Assembly: GCF_014648055.1 (NCBI RefSeq)
Contig: NZ_BMQJ01000021.1
Location: 47,926 to 111,925, forward strand
From: Streptosporangium pseudovulgare
Lineage (GTDB): Bacteria > Actinomycetota > Actinomycetes > Streptosporangiales > Streptosporangiaceae
Direction: 5' to 3'
Length of the DNA stretch: 64,000 bases
Under the pieces are notes generated by a model. It was not told the DNA's origin. It saw nothing but the letters and a program-made list of their open reading frames with translations, and did not search any database. A program made the position numbers and the translations under genes. Numbering within the stretch: position 1 is the first letter of the stretch; every line of letters begins with the position of its first letter. Of the stretch, positions 16,948 to 24,716 are shown piece by piece.

Positions 16948-18504
16948 ATGAGCTCACCCACCCGACGTACCGTCCTGCGCGGCCTCGCGCTCGCCGCCGC
17001 GGCGAGCGCCGCGCCCCTGCCCGCCTTCGCCTCCGCAGCCTCTCCCGCCACCGGCGGATACGTCCCGCCGCTGCGCCAGATGCGCGGCATGTGGATCGCC
17101 TCGGTGGTCAACATCAACTGGCCGTCCAAGCCGGGGCTGACCGTCGAGCAGCAGAAGGCCGAGTACCTCGCCTGGCTGGACCTGGCCCAGGTCCGCAAGC
17201 TCAACTCGGTGTTCGTGCAGATCCGGCCGACGGCCGACGCCTTCTGGCCCTCGCCGTACGAGCCGTGGTCGGAGTACCTGACCGGGACCCAGGGGCAGGA
17301 CCCCGGCTACGACCCGCTGGCGTTCCTGGTGGAGGAGACCCACCGGCGCGGCCTGACCTTCCACGCGTGGTTCAACCCCTACCGGGTGTCGATGCAGCCG
17401 GACCCGGCCAAGCTGCACCCCGACCACCCGGGCCGCAAGCACCCCGACTGGATCATCCCCTACGGCGGCAAGATCTACTACAACCCCGGCCTGCCGGAGG
17501 TCCGCGCGTTCGTGCAGGACGCCATGATGGACGCGGTCACCCGCTACGACATCGACGGCCTGCACTTCGACGACTACTTCTACCCGGTGAACACCACCGC
17601 CTTCGACGACGCCGCCGCCTTCGCCAAGTACGGCCAGGGCTTCCCGGACCTGGCCGCCTGGCGGCGCAACAACGTCGACCTGCTGGTCTCGGAGATGCAG
17701 CAGCGCGTGCTGGCCGCCAAGCCCGAGGTCGCCTGGGGCATCAGCCCCTCGGGCATCTGGCGCAACAAGTCCACCGACCCGCTGGGCTCGGACACCGCCG
17801 GCGGCCAGTCCTACGACAACCTGCACGCCGACACCCGCGGCTGGGTCAAGAAGGGGTGGCTCGACTACATCGCCCCGCAGATCTACTGGTACATCGGCCA
17901 GTCGAACGCCGACTACGCCAAGCTGGTCCCCTGGTGGTCCGGCGTGGCCGCGGGCACCGGCACCGAGCTGTGGATCGGCCAGGCGGCCTACAAGGCGGGC
18001 GCCGCCGGCCAGCCCGCCGAGTGGTTCCGCCCCGACGAGCTCACCAACCACCTGACCCTGAACCGCAGCCACCCCGAGGTGGGCGGCGACATCTGGTACA
18101 ACTCCGCCGACGTCCGCGACGACCGGATCGGCTCGGTCACCCGGACCGTGGCCGCCCACTACACCCGCCCGGCGCTTCCCCCGCTGCTGCCCAGGCTCGC
18201 GCACGGCCGGGCCCCGGAGCGCCCGGTGCTCGTCTGGGCCAAGAGGGGGTCCGGCGGCGTCGAGCTGCGCATCCAGGCCAGGGGCCATGAGACGCCGTTC
18301 CAGTACGCGGTCTTCCGGCTCGACGGCCCGGCCCGGCCCGGGGACTTCGACGACGCCCGCAACCTGGTCGCGCTCGTCCCGGCCACCGGCAAGCAGGCGC
18401 GCTGGGTGGACCCCGAGGGCGGCGGGAACTCCCACTACTACGTCACGGCCGTCGACCGGGTCAGCCGGCAGAGCGCGCCGAGCGACGTCCGGCGCGCGCA
18501 CTGA
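16948..18504 (+). CDS. Tat-exported glycosidase of the GHL10 (DUF187, DigH/YngK-like) family
   Basis: A 518-residue protein with a twin-arginine signal (RRTVLRG near the N-terminus, then an alanine-rich hydrophobic stretch). The mature part starts PLRQMRGMWIASVVNINWPSK, the hallmark of GHL10 proteins, and contains LTFHAWFNPYR and the acidic active-site region YDIDGLHFDDYFYP. E. coli DigH of this family cleaves glycan strands stripped of peptides, so an extracellular cell-wall role is likely. A C-terminal beta-sandwich-like tail (about 410-518) follows. ATG at 16948 has GGAG just upstream. It diverges from nagZ, with a 246-bp gap, and a long hairpin follows the stop. Confidence 0.87.
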   Translation: MSSPTRRTVLRGLALAAAASAAPLPAFASAASPATGGYVPPLRQMRGMWIASVVNINWPSKPGLTVEQQKAEYLAWLDLAQVRKLNSVFVQIRPTADAFWPSPYEPWSEYLTGTQGQDPGYDPLAFLVEETHRRGLTFHAWFNPYRVSMQPDPAKLHPDHPGRKHPDWIIPYGGKIYYNPGLPEVRAFVQDAMMDAVTRYDIDGLHFDDYFYPVNTTAFDDAAAFAKYGQGFPDLAAWRRNNVDLLVSEMQQRVLAAKPEVAWGISPSGIWRNKSTDPLGSDTAGGQSYDNLHADTRGWVKKGWLDYIAPQIYWYIGQSNADYAKLVPWWSGVAAGTGTELWIGQAAYKAGAAGQPAEWFRPDELTNHLTLNRSHPEVGGDIWYNSADVRDDRIGSVTRTVAAHYTRPALPPLLPRLAHGRAPERPVLVWAKRGSGGVELRIQARGHETPFQYAVFRLDGPARPGDFDDARNLVALVPATGKQARWVDPEGGGNSHYYVTAVDRVSRQSAPSDVRRAH

Positions 18505-18509
18505 GCCCC

Positions 18510-18552
18510 GCGCGTCGGTCCGCGGGCATCTGAGCACCGCGGACCGGCGCGC
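18510..18552. terminator. Terminator hairpin after the DigH-like gene
   Basis: A 16-bp stem (18510-18525 with 18537-18552), perfect except for one wobble pair, around an 11-nt loop, starting 6 bp after the stop codon. The remaining sequence to 18711 is GC-rich and holds no recognisable gene. Confidence 0.75.
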
Positions 18553-18711
18553 AGGCGCGGTGACGGACCGCGCGCCGGCCGGGACGCGGTGACGGCTCCT
18601 GTGGCGGGCTCCGTCCCGCGTCCCGGCCCGGCGGAACCCGTACGGGACGCCGCTTCGCGCGGGACGCCGCGAGGCGCCTCCGCGCCCGTCGACGTGGCCG
18701 GGCACGGAGGA

Positions 18712-19443
18712 TCAGCGCCGCCGCGTCCGCCCGCGGCGGACCAGCACCGCGCCGCCGAGGAGGACCAGCCCCGCCGCGGCGGCCGCTCCGTACGGCATCG
18801 GCCACCCGGACCCGGTCTCCGCGCCGGACTCGACGGACGCGGTGGTCACCGCGGCGCCGGCGTCACCGTCGCCGGACGCCCCCGCGGTCCGGCCGGGCGG
18901 TGTGGCGGGAGAGGCGGAGGCGGACGGGGCGGCGGGGCCGCCGGTGGAACGGGCCGACGGGGTGATCCCGGACGGCGGGATCCCCGGCGGGCGGATGTCC
19001 CCCCAGTGGTCCTCCTGCGGCTGCTGGGCGTCGATGGCCCGCCGGAGGTCCGCGGGAACCGGCTTGATCTTCAAACTCCCCGGCACGGTGACGGTGCCGA
19101 TCTCGTAGGGGGAGAACCAGCCCTGAACGGCCTCCACCCTCCAGGTGCCGCGGGGCAGGAACACGGCCGCCGCGTAGTGGGCCGGCTCCCGCAGCGCCAC
19201 CCCGGGGAATTCGACGCTCTTCCTCCCCTGGACGAACCTCAGTCCGACCTCGCCCAGGTCCGCGCCGTCGTAGGGGTGGGTGCCGTGCTGGAGCATCCAG
19301 AACCCGAGAACGTAGGGGGTCTGCGGGCGGATCTCCCCGGGGACCGGGTCCAGGTAGGTGACGGCCCAGCCGCCCGCGCGGGCGGGGGCCGCGAACGCCA
19401 GGACGGGCGCGAGGAGCGCCGCGATGAGCAGGATTCGCTTCAT
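18712..19443 (-). CDS. Exported protein with one C-terminal membrane anchor, unknown function
   Basis: A 243-residue protein: signal peptide (about 1-23), a compact beta-rich domain (about 25-135) with VTYLDPVPGEIRPQTPYVLG and GTWRVEAVQGWFSPYEIGTV, a Pro/Ser/Gly-rich spacer, and a terminal helix (PYGAAAAAGLVLLGGAVLV) followed by basic residues. The domain resembles small extracytoplasmic Ig-like proteins near copper or redox genes in actinomycetes, but no metal-binding cluster is obvious, so I do not assign a function. ATG at 19443 is chosen because it starts the signal peptide; the open frame upstream runs through a 72-bp DNA repeat. It shares strand with the MurG-like gene, 215 bp upstream. 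Confidence 0.75.
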   Translation of the reverse strand: MKRILLIAALLAPVLAFAAPARAGGWAVTYLDPVPGEIRPQTPYVLGFWMLQHGTHPYDGADLGEVGLRFVQGRKSVEFPGVALREPAHYAAAVFLPRGTWRVEAVQGWFSPYEIGTVTVPGSLKIKPVPADLRRAIDAQQPQEDHWGDIRPPGIPPSGITPSARSTGGPAAPSASASPATPPGRTAGASGDGDAGAAVTTASVESGAETGSGWPMPYGAAAAAGLVLLGGAVLVRRGRTRRR

Positions 19444-19484
19444 GCCATCGATACCGCCGCCGGCCCGCCGAGGTTCCCGCGAGG

Positions 19485-19628
19485 CCCGGCGGCGACGCGT
19501 TCGACGGCCGTGCCCCTGTGCCCTGCAGGTCGAAGCGGGCACGGCGTTCCACGCCGCCCGGCGGCGACGCGTTCGACGGCCGTGCCCTTGCGCCCTGCTG
19601 ATCGGAGCGGGCACGACGCTTCACACCG
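19485..19628. repeat. 72-bp direct tandem duplication, each copy with a dyad
   Basis: Copy 1 (19485-19556) and copy 2 (19557-19628) are contiguous and agree at all but roughly eleven positions. Each contains an inverted pair: GCCGTGCCC (19507-19515) with GGGCACGGC (19537-19545), and in copy 2 GCCGTGCCC (19579-19587) with GGGCACGAC (19609-19617). It fills the gap between the MurG-like gene stop and the exported-protein start, so it is in the leader or promoter of the latter. Confidence 0.85.
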
Positions 19629-19658
19629 GCCGGCGCCCGCCGTGACCTCCCGCGCGGG

Positions 19659-20834
19659 TCAGACGGCCGCGGCGGACAGGATCACGTCCACCAGCCGGTC
19701 CGCCGCGTCCGGCCTTCCGTGCGCCCTCGCCCGATGCGCCATCGCCGCCCGCCGGGCGGGGTCGGCCAGGAGCGGTTCCACCGCCTCCCACAGACCGGCC
19801 GCGGTGACCTCACCGGTCAGCGCCACCGCGGCCCCGGTGCTCTCCAGGTGGCGGGCGTTGTGCGCCTGCTCGTTCCCGGCCGACGTGGCGAGCGGGATGA
19901 ACACGGCGGGCTTGCCGAGCGCGGTCAGTTCGGCCAGTGTCCCGGCGCCGCTGCGGGAGATCACCACGTCGGCCAGGGCCAGCACGTCCGGAAGCTCCGG
20001 TCCGACGAACCCGGCCAGGTGGTACCGGGCGGCCGCCTCCGGCGGAAGGGCCGCCGCGCTCCGCCGCAGCGCGTCGACGTGCGCGGGCCCGCACTGGTGG
20101 ACCACGTTCGCCCGCTGCAGCAGCCACGGCAGCGTGTCACGGACCACATCGTTGATCTGCTGGGAGCCCTGGGCGCCGCCCGTGACGTACACGGTCGGCA
20201 GGCGCCGGTCGAAGCCCCACAGCCCCAGCGCCCCGACCGCCTTGTCCGCGTGTCCCCACAGCACCTCGGGGCGGACCGGGTTGCCCGTGACGACCCCGCG
20301 ATCGCGCACCGCCTCCGGCAGCAGCGGCAGCGACGACTCCGACGACAGGGCGATGCGCGTCGCCCGGCCCGCGAGCCTGCGGTTGGCCAGCCCCAGCCGC
20401 ACGGTCTGCTCGTGCAGCACCAGCGGCCGGCGGCATATGCGGGCCGCCAGACCCGCCGGGACGGCGACGTACCCCCCGGTCGCCAGAACGACGTCCGGCC
20501 GGAAACCGGCGATCACCCTCCTGGCCTGCAGCACCCCGAGCGGCACGCGCGCCATGTCCCGGATGTTCGCCGGGGACAGCATCTTCAGCGGATTGCTCGA
20601 CCGGCGGATCTTGCCCGTGGCGACCGTCGTGAACGCGATCCCCTCGGCCGGCGCGACCCGCGCCTCCAGACCTTCCTCGGTGCCGATCCACAGGACGTCC
20701 AGCGACCCGCCGCCCGCCGTGAGCCGGTCCCGCAGCGTGCGGATCGCGGTCAGGGCCGGATACGTGTGGCCGCCCGTACCTCCTCCCGAGACGATCAACC
20801 GGAAGGGGCGTGAGAGACGAGGAGCGTTGGTCAC
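19659..20834 (-). CDS. MurG-like N-acetylglucosaminyltransferase (GT28), probable paralogue
   Basis: About 391 residues with the MurG fold: GGGTGGHTYPAL near the N-terminus (the glycine-rich lipid/acceptor loop), VLATGGYVAVPAGLAA, HEQ, and the UDP-GlcNAc-binding C-terminal domain with VTGGAQGSQQIND, SRSGAGTLAEL and PLATSAGNEQAHNA. MurG transfers GlcNAc to lipid I; this copy lies outside a division/cell-wall (dcw) cluster and next to recycling genes, so it is more likely a second, specialised glycosyltransferase. The start is uncertain: GTG at 20834 gives a compact N-terminus with AGG upstream, while GTG at 20861 adds nine residues. The stop is at 19659. Confidence 0.82.
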   Translation of the reverse strand: MTNAPRLSRPFRLIVSGGGTGGHTYPALTAIRTLRDRLTAGGGSLDVLWIGTEEGLEARVAPAEGIAFTTVATGKIRRSSNPLKMLSPANIRDMARVPLGVLQARRVIAGFRPDVVLATGGYVAVPAGLAARICRRPLVLHEQTVRLGLANRRLAGRATRIALSSESSLPLLPEAVRDRGVVTGNPVRPEVLWGHADKAVGALGLWGFDRRLPTVYVTGGAQGSQQINDVVRDTLPWLLQRANVVHQCGPAHVDALRRSAAALPPEAAARYHLAGFVGPELPDVLALADVVISRSGAGTLAELTALGKPAVFIPLATSAGNEQAHNARHLESTGAAVALTGEVTAAGLWEAVEPLLADPARRAAMAHRARAHGRPDAADRLVDVILSAAAV

Positions 20835-20917
20835 CGGATGAACCCTACTGGCTGCCCGCACCGCGGAGAGACGGCCCCGGGACGGCGGCGAGGCACGGAG
20901 CCCGGCCCGCCGGGGGG

Positions 20918-21940
20918 TCAGCCGATCAGGCGGCGGTGGGCGGCGAGCGGGTCGGGGACGGCGCCCGGACCGGCCGCGTGCAACGCGAGGGCGGCGGCCC
21001 CGGCGGCGCTGTCGCGGGCGGTGACCACGGTCCCGGCCAGCCCGGCGCGAACCTTCCCGGCGAGCAGCGTGGGTTCGGTGAGCAGCGAGCCGGCCAGCAC
21101 CAGCGGCCCCGAGACGGGACCCAGCGCGCCCACGGTGGCGGCCAGCCGCCGCGCGGCCTCATCCAGGATCGCCGTGGCCGCGGCGTCGCCGTCCCGGGCG
21201 GCTGCCTCCACGGCCGGCGCCAGCCGCGCGAGCCACGCCGGACCGGACTCGGCGATCCCCGCGTGGACCAGCCGCACGATCTCCTGCGCCGACGGCGCCG
21301 GTCCCGCCGGTCCCGCCGATTCCGGCGGTTCCGATGCCACCTGCCCCGGTCCCGCCTGCCCCGGCGCCCGCGACGGTTCCGGCTCCGCCGCGCCGCCGCC
21401 GAAGCGGCCCAGCAGCGCGGTGGGCGCCGCCCGCCCGTCGACCGAGGCCAGCACCGCGCGTACGGCGCGCCGCCCGATCCACGTCCCCGAGCCCTCGTCG
21501 CCGAGCAGCCAGCCGTACCCGTCGGCCCGGCCGGTGATGCGCCGGTCGTCGATCCGGGCGGCCACCGCGCCGGTCCCGGCGATCAGGACCGCGCCGGACG
21601 CCTCCGCGGTCGCCCCGGCGAAGGCGGCGAGCGCGTCGGAGACCACCGAGGGCCGTCCGGGCAGGCCGGCCGCCCGCCACGCCTCGGTGGCGACGGCCTC
21701 GGTCCGCTCGCGCGCCGAGTCCCCGCCCGCCAGGCCGAACACGCCGGCCGTCACCTCGCCGGGGTCGAGCCCCGCGAGCGCGGCCAGCAGCGCCCCGCGC
21801 AGGCTGCCGCCCGGGTCGGCGGACGACAGGATGTTGGAACCCCCGCCGTATCCCCTCCCGGCGACCTCCCCGGAGACGGTCGCCACCACGCACCGCGTGC
21901 TCGTTCCGCCGCCGTCAACGCCGATGACCAGTGCCGTCAC
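20918..21940 (-). CDS. BadF/BcrA-type ATPase-fold amino-sugar kinase (NagK/MurK-like)
   Basis: A 340-residue sugar kinase of the ASKHA fold. The N-terminal phosphate loop is VIGVDGGGTSTRCVV (about 5-19), the second phosphate region is LIAGTGAVA, and GDEGSGTWIGRRAVRAVL is the family motif. Close relatives phosphorylate GlcNAc or MurNAc. A Pro/Gly/Ala-rich low-complexity insertion (about 190-230) is unusual. GTG at 21940 has GGAG at good spacing, and the open frame further upstream overlaps the promoter. It diverges from anmK with a 68-bp gap, so both kinases of the amino-sugar pathway share one regulatory region. GlcNAc versus MurNAc preference cannot be told by eye. Confidence 0.87.
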   Translation of the reverse strand: MTALVIGVDGGGTSTRCVVATVSGEVAGRGYGGGSNILSSADPGGSLRGALLAALAGLDPGEVTAGVFGLAGGDSARERTEAVATEAWRAAGLPGRPSVVSDALAAFAGATAEASGAVLIAGTGAVAARIDDRRITGRADGYGWLLGDEGSGTWIGRRAVRAVLASVDGRAAPTALLGRFGGGAAEPEPSRAPGQAGPGQVASEPPESAGPAGPAPSAQEIVRLVHAGIAESGPAWLARLAPAVEAAARDGDAAATAILDEAARRLAATVGALGPVSGPLVLAGSLLTEPTLLAGKVRAGLAGTVVTARDSAAGAAALALHAAGPGAVPDPLAAHRRLIG

Positions 21941-22008
21941 GGAAGCTCCATCTGTAGCCAATCTTCCTGTGACTATATTGTCGTGAAAAAATCCTGCAAG
22001 GAGAAGGC
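21941..22008. promoter_or_regulatory. Shared divergent promoter of the BadF kinase and anmK
   Basis: This 68-bp AT-rich gap contains TATATT (21974-21979) as a -10 candidate for anmK and, on the other strand, TATAGT-like sequence at nearly the same place. The imperfect palindrome GACTATATTGTC (21971-21982) overlaps both and could be an operator, for example for the nearby RpiR protein. AAGGAGAAG just before the anmK GTG is its ribosome site. Confidence 0.5.
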
Positions 22009-23151
22009 GTGCGGGTACTCGGTCTGATCTCGGGAACATCTCACGACGGCATCGACAGCGCGGTGGTGGACTGGTCGCTGGACGGCGACGTGCTCACCGG
22101 GACGGTGGAGCACGTCGGCGAGCGGCCCTACGACGCCGCGCTGCGCGCCCGGATCGTCGCCGCGCTGCCGCCCCGCCCGGCCGACATGGGGGAGGTCTGC
22201 CGCCTCGACACCCTGATCGGCCAGGCGTTCGCCGACGCCGCCGCCGGCTGCGGACCGGTCGACCTCGTCTGCTCGCACGGCCAGACGCTCTACCACTGGG
22301 TCGAGGACGGGCGGGTGCGCGGCACCCTCCAGCTCGGCCAGGCCGCCTGGATCGCCGAGCGGACCGGCGTGCCCGTGGTCTCCGACCTGCGCTCGCGCGA
22401 CGTGAGCGCGGGCGGGCAGGGCGCCCCGCTGGTCTCCTCCTTCGACCTGCCGCTGCTGGCCGGGCTGCCCGGCCGCAGCGGCGCCCTGAACCTCGGCGGC
22501 ATCGCCAACCTGACCGTCCGGGAGCCCGGCCTCGCCTACGACACCGGCCCCGCGTCCGCGCTGATCGACGCGGCCGTCGCGGCGGCCACGGGCCTGCCGT
22601 ACGACGAGGACGGGCGGCTCGCCGCGGCCGGCACGGTGCACGAGGGGCTGCTCGCCGAGCTGCTGGCCGAGCCGTACTACCGGGCGGCGCCGCCCAAGAG
22701 CACCGGCAAGGAGCTGTTCCACCCCGGCTACCTCGACGCCGTCGCCGGGCCGTACGGCCTGGCCCTGCCCGACCTGGTGGCGACGCTGACCGCGCTGACG
22801 GCCGAGACCGCCGCCGCGGAGATCCGGCGGCACCGGCTCGGCACCGTCGTCGCCTCCGGCGGCGGGACGCGCAACCCGGTCATGATGGCCATGCTGCGCG
22901 AGCGCGCCGGGGAGGCGCGGATCGTGCTCAGCGACGAGCTCGGCGTGCCGTCCGGCGCCAAGGAGGCGATAGCCTTCTCCTTCCTCGGCTGGCTGACCGC
23001 CCACGGCCTGCCCGGGACCGTTCCGGGGTGCACGGGCGCCTCGGGACCGCGGGTGCTCGGCAGCATTACCCCCGGCCGGGGGCCGCTGCGGCTGCCCGAG
23101 CCGCCGCCCCGGGCACCCGCCCGGCTGCAGATGAGGACCGCTTCCACCTGA
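22009..23151 (+). CDS. anmK: Anhydro-N-acetylmuramic acid kinase
   Basis: A 380-residue kinase that opens and phosphorylates 1,6-anhydroMurNAc to MurNAc-6-phosphate during peptidoglycan recycling. It shows the AnmK start GLISGTSHDGID, the CSHGQTLYH segment, the DLRSRDVSAGGQGAPLV loop, LNLGGIANLTV, YDTGPASALID and VASGGGTRNP. GTG at 22009 has a strong AAGGAG. No murQ etherase is visible in the window to take the product further, although the SIS-type regulator nearby would suit MurNAc-6-phosphate sensing. The 3' end overlaps the convergent choice-of-anchor-A gene by 86 bp. Confidence 0.92.
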   Translation: MRVLGLISGTSHDGIDSAVVDWSLDGDVLTGTVEHVGERPYDAALRARIVAALPPRPADMGEVCRLDTLIGQAFADAAAGCGPVDLVCSHGQTLYHWVEDGRVRGTLQLGQAAWIAERTGVPVVSDLRSRDVSAGGQGAPLVSSFDLPLLAGLPGRSGALNLGGIANLTVREPGLAYDTGPASALIDAAVAAATGLPYDEDGRLAAAGTVHEGLLAELLAEPYYRAAPPKSTGKELFHPGYLDAVAGPYGLALPDLVATLTALTAETAAAEIRRHRLGTVVASGGGTRNPVMMAMLRERAGEARIVLSDELGVPSGAKEAIAFSFLGWLTAHGLPGTVPGCTGASGPRVLGSITPGRGPLRLPEPPPRAPARLQMRTAST

Positions 23152-24286
23152 CGACCGCTCCGCCCGATGGGAGCCTGACGGCTGCCCCGCCCGATGGAAG
23201 CCGGGCACCGGCACGAGCGGCGGCGGAGCAGTCCAGGACGGCGCCGAACGGAAGATCGCGGATCCTCCCGCCGTCGCGCCCCGGCCCGCCCTGGACGAGG
23301 GAGCCGACGACGACGTTGCCGTCGATGCCGGCCGGGTTCGTGTCGGTCAGGGTGGCGTCCGGCGCGTAGATCGTCCCCTTGACGGTCCCGCCCCGCCCGG
23401 GGGGCATGGTGATCGAGACGGCGTCCGGGAAGTCGAACAGGACGAAGCGCGCCTGTTTCCCGCCGATCCCGGTGACGGCGGGCGGGACCCAGGTGAGGAC
23501 GCCGCCCTCGGCGACGGTGTCCACGACGACCAGCAGGGGCGAGGCCGCCGTCGGCCCGCGGTCGAAGACCAGGCGGGCGATGGCGGCCAGGTTCCGGCCG
23601 GTCGTCCGTACGACGTTGGTGACGCCGCGGGCCAGGGTGATCCGCACGGTGGAGCCCGGAGGGACCGTCCCGCCGGGGAACGGCCGGCCGGTCGCGCCGC
23701 GCAGCACGACGTTGTTCTCGCACCCCGCCAGCGCCGCCGCCCGTTCCCGGTAGGTGCCGAAGAGCCGCCGGAAGTCGAAGACGGTGGCCGGGCCCACCGA
23801 GGCGGCGGGTTGCCGGACGCTCAGCTCGACCCGCCCGGGGTCGTCGTAGCCCCCCGTGGCGTTGACCCGCGTACGGGCCGGCACCCCGTTGTCGTCGGTG
23901 TCCATGACGACGGAGCCCGCCAGGGAACCGATCTTGACGTGGCCGCGGGAGAGGACCGTGACGCGGCCGGTGGCGGTGCTCCGGTCGAAGGCCACCCGGC
24001 CGCCCACCACCAGCGCCGTCGGCCGGACGTCGCCGCCGACGACGTGGGAGCCGGCCGTGGCGAGGGCGACCCGGTGGTCACCGGCCATGACGAGATCTCC
24101 GCCGATCGCCAGCGTGCCCTCGTTCCCGCCGCTCGCCAGTATGGCGTCCCGCTCCACCATGACGGTGAAGCCGTTGTTCCCGCTGACCGGGTCGACCGGT
24201 TCCGGCGCCGGGGCGGGGGCCGGCGCGAAGACCCCCGCGCCGAGGCCGCAGGCTCCCAGCCCCAGCCGGTACCTCAGCGCGCGCAT
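23066..24286 (-). CDS. Choice-of-anchor-A family surface protein
   Basis: A 406-residue exported protein. After a signal-like start and a Pro/Ala repeat comes the beta-solenoid-type choice-of-anchor-A domain, with NGFTVMVERDAILASGGNEG, ALAIGGDL-like repeats, LLVVVDTVAEGG and VLFDFPDAVSITMP near the end. These proteins sit on or outside the cell and are thought to act in adhesion or in spore/hyphal surface layers. The C-terminus carries a 9-residue duplication (RLPSGGAAV, RLPSGGAVV; 27 bp in DNA) and an alanine-rich tail, with no clear anchor. The tail overlaps the 3' end of anmK on the other strand. ATG at 24286 is the best start. Confidence 0.75.
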   Translation of the reverse strand: MRALRYRLGLGACGLGAGVFAPAPAPAPEPVDPVSGNNGFTVMVERDAILASGGNEGTLAIGGDLVMAGDHRVALATAGSHVVGGDVRPTALVVGGRVAFDRSTATGRVTVLSRGHVKIGSLAGSVVMDTDDNGVPARTRVNATGGYDDPGRVELSVRQPAASVGPATVFDFRRLFGTYRERAAALAGCENNVVLRGATGRPFPGGTVPPGSTVRITLARGVTNVVRTTGRNLAAIARLVFDRGPTAASPLLVVVDTVAEGGVLTWVPPAVTGIGGKQARFVLFDFPDAVSITMPPGRGGTVKGTIYAPDATLTDTNPAGIDGNVVVGSLVQGGPGRDGGRIRDLPFGAVLDCSAAARAGARLPSGGAAVRLPSGGAVVRWKRSSSAAGRVPGAAARAAAAAPGRG

Positions 24287-24716
24287 GAGCCCCCCGTACC
24301 CGATCCGTCTCCCCGGCCGAGTCTGGAGAGCGGGGGCGCGTTCCGGGCCGCGCCGCGCCGCGCGCCGGGTGTTCCTGGAGCGAACCTGGCGATCCTCTGT
24401 GAGAGATGTGATGTACGTCATGTTCGGGCCCCGTTTCCGGGGGCAGGGGCGAACGACGTGATGGAGCGCGAAGCCCGGTGACGTGTGTCGTGGCGGCACC
24501 CGGGAGAGGAGCACCCACCGGCCCGGTCCGGACGGGGGACGGAACCGCTCCCGGGTGGCCGCAGAGGGATCTTCCGTGGTGGGTCACCCCGCCTTCGTAC
24601 AGCGGGTTTGCCGGACAGCCTGGGGACTCGCGCGCCGTCGGCCGCGTTCGCGTGACCGCGTCGGCGAGTTTTCCCTCGCTCATACGTCGCAGCGTGGCGA
24701 CAGAATGGGGTCGGGG
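24287..24716. other. 430-bp divergent intergenic region
   Basis: No convincing gene. Near 24405-24425 is TGATGTACGTCA inside a less GC-rich patch, suitable for a promoter or operator of the choice-of-anchor gene. The frame reading into the FMN reductase gene from 24483 lacks a ribosome site and protein-like content, so I leave it out. Confidence 0.35.

Noticed and set aside
18589..20841. A 750-codon plus-strand frame across 18.6-20.8 kb
   Set aside because: It crosses the repeat region and lies opposite two minus-strand genes with clear signal peptide or MurG motifs; its composition is Arg/Ser/Pro-rich noise.
24483..24716. N-terminal extension of the FMN reductase gene
   Set aside because: The extra residues are Arg/Gly-rich and precede the conserved flavodoxin start; no ribosome site supports the early start.
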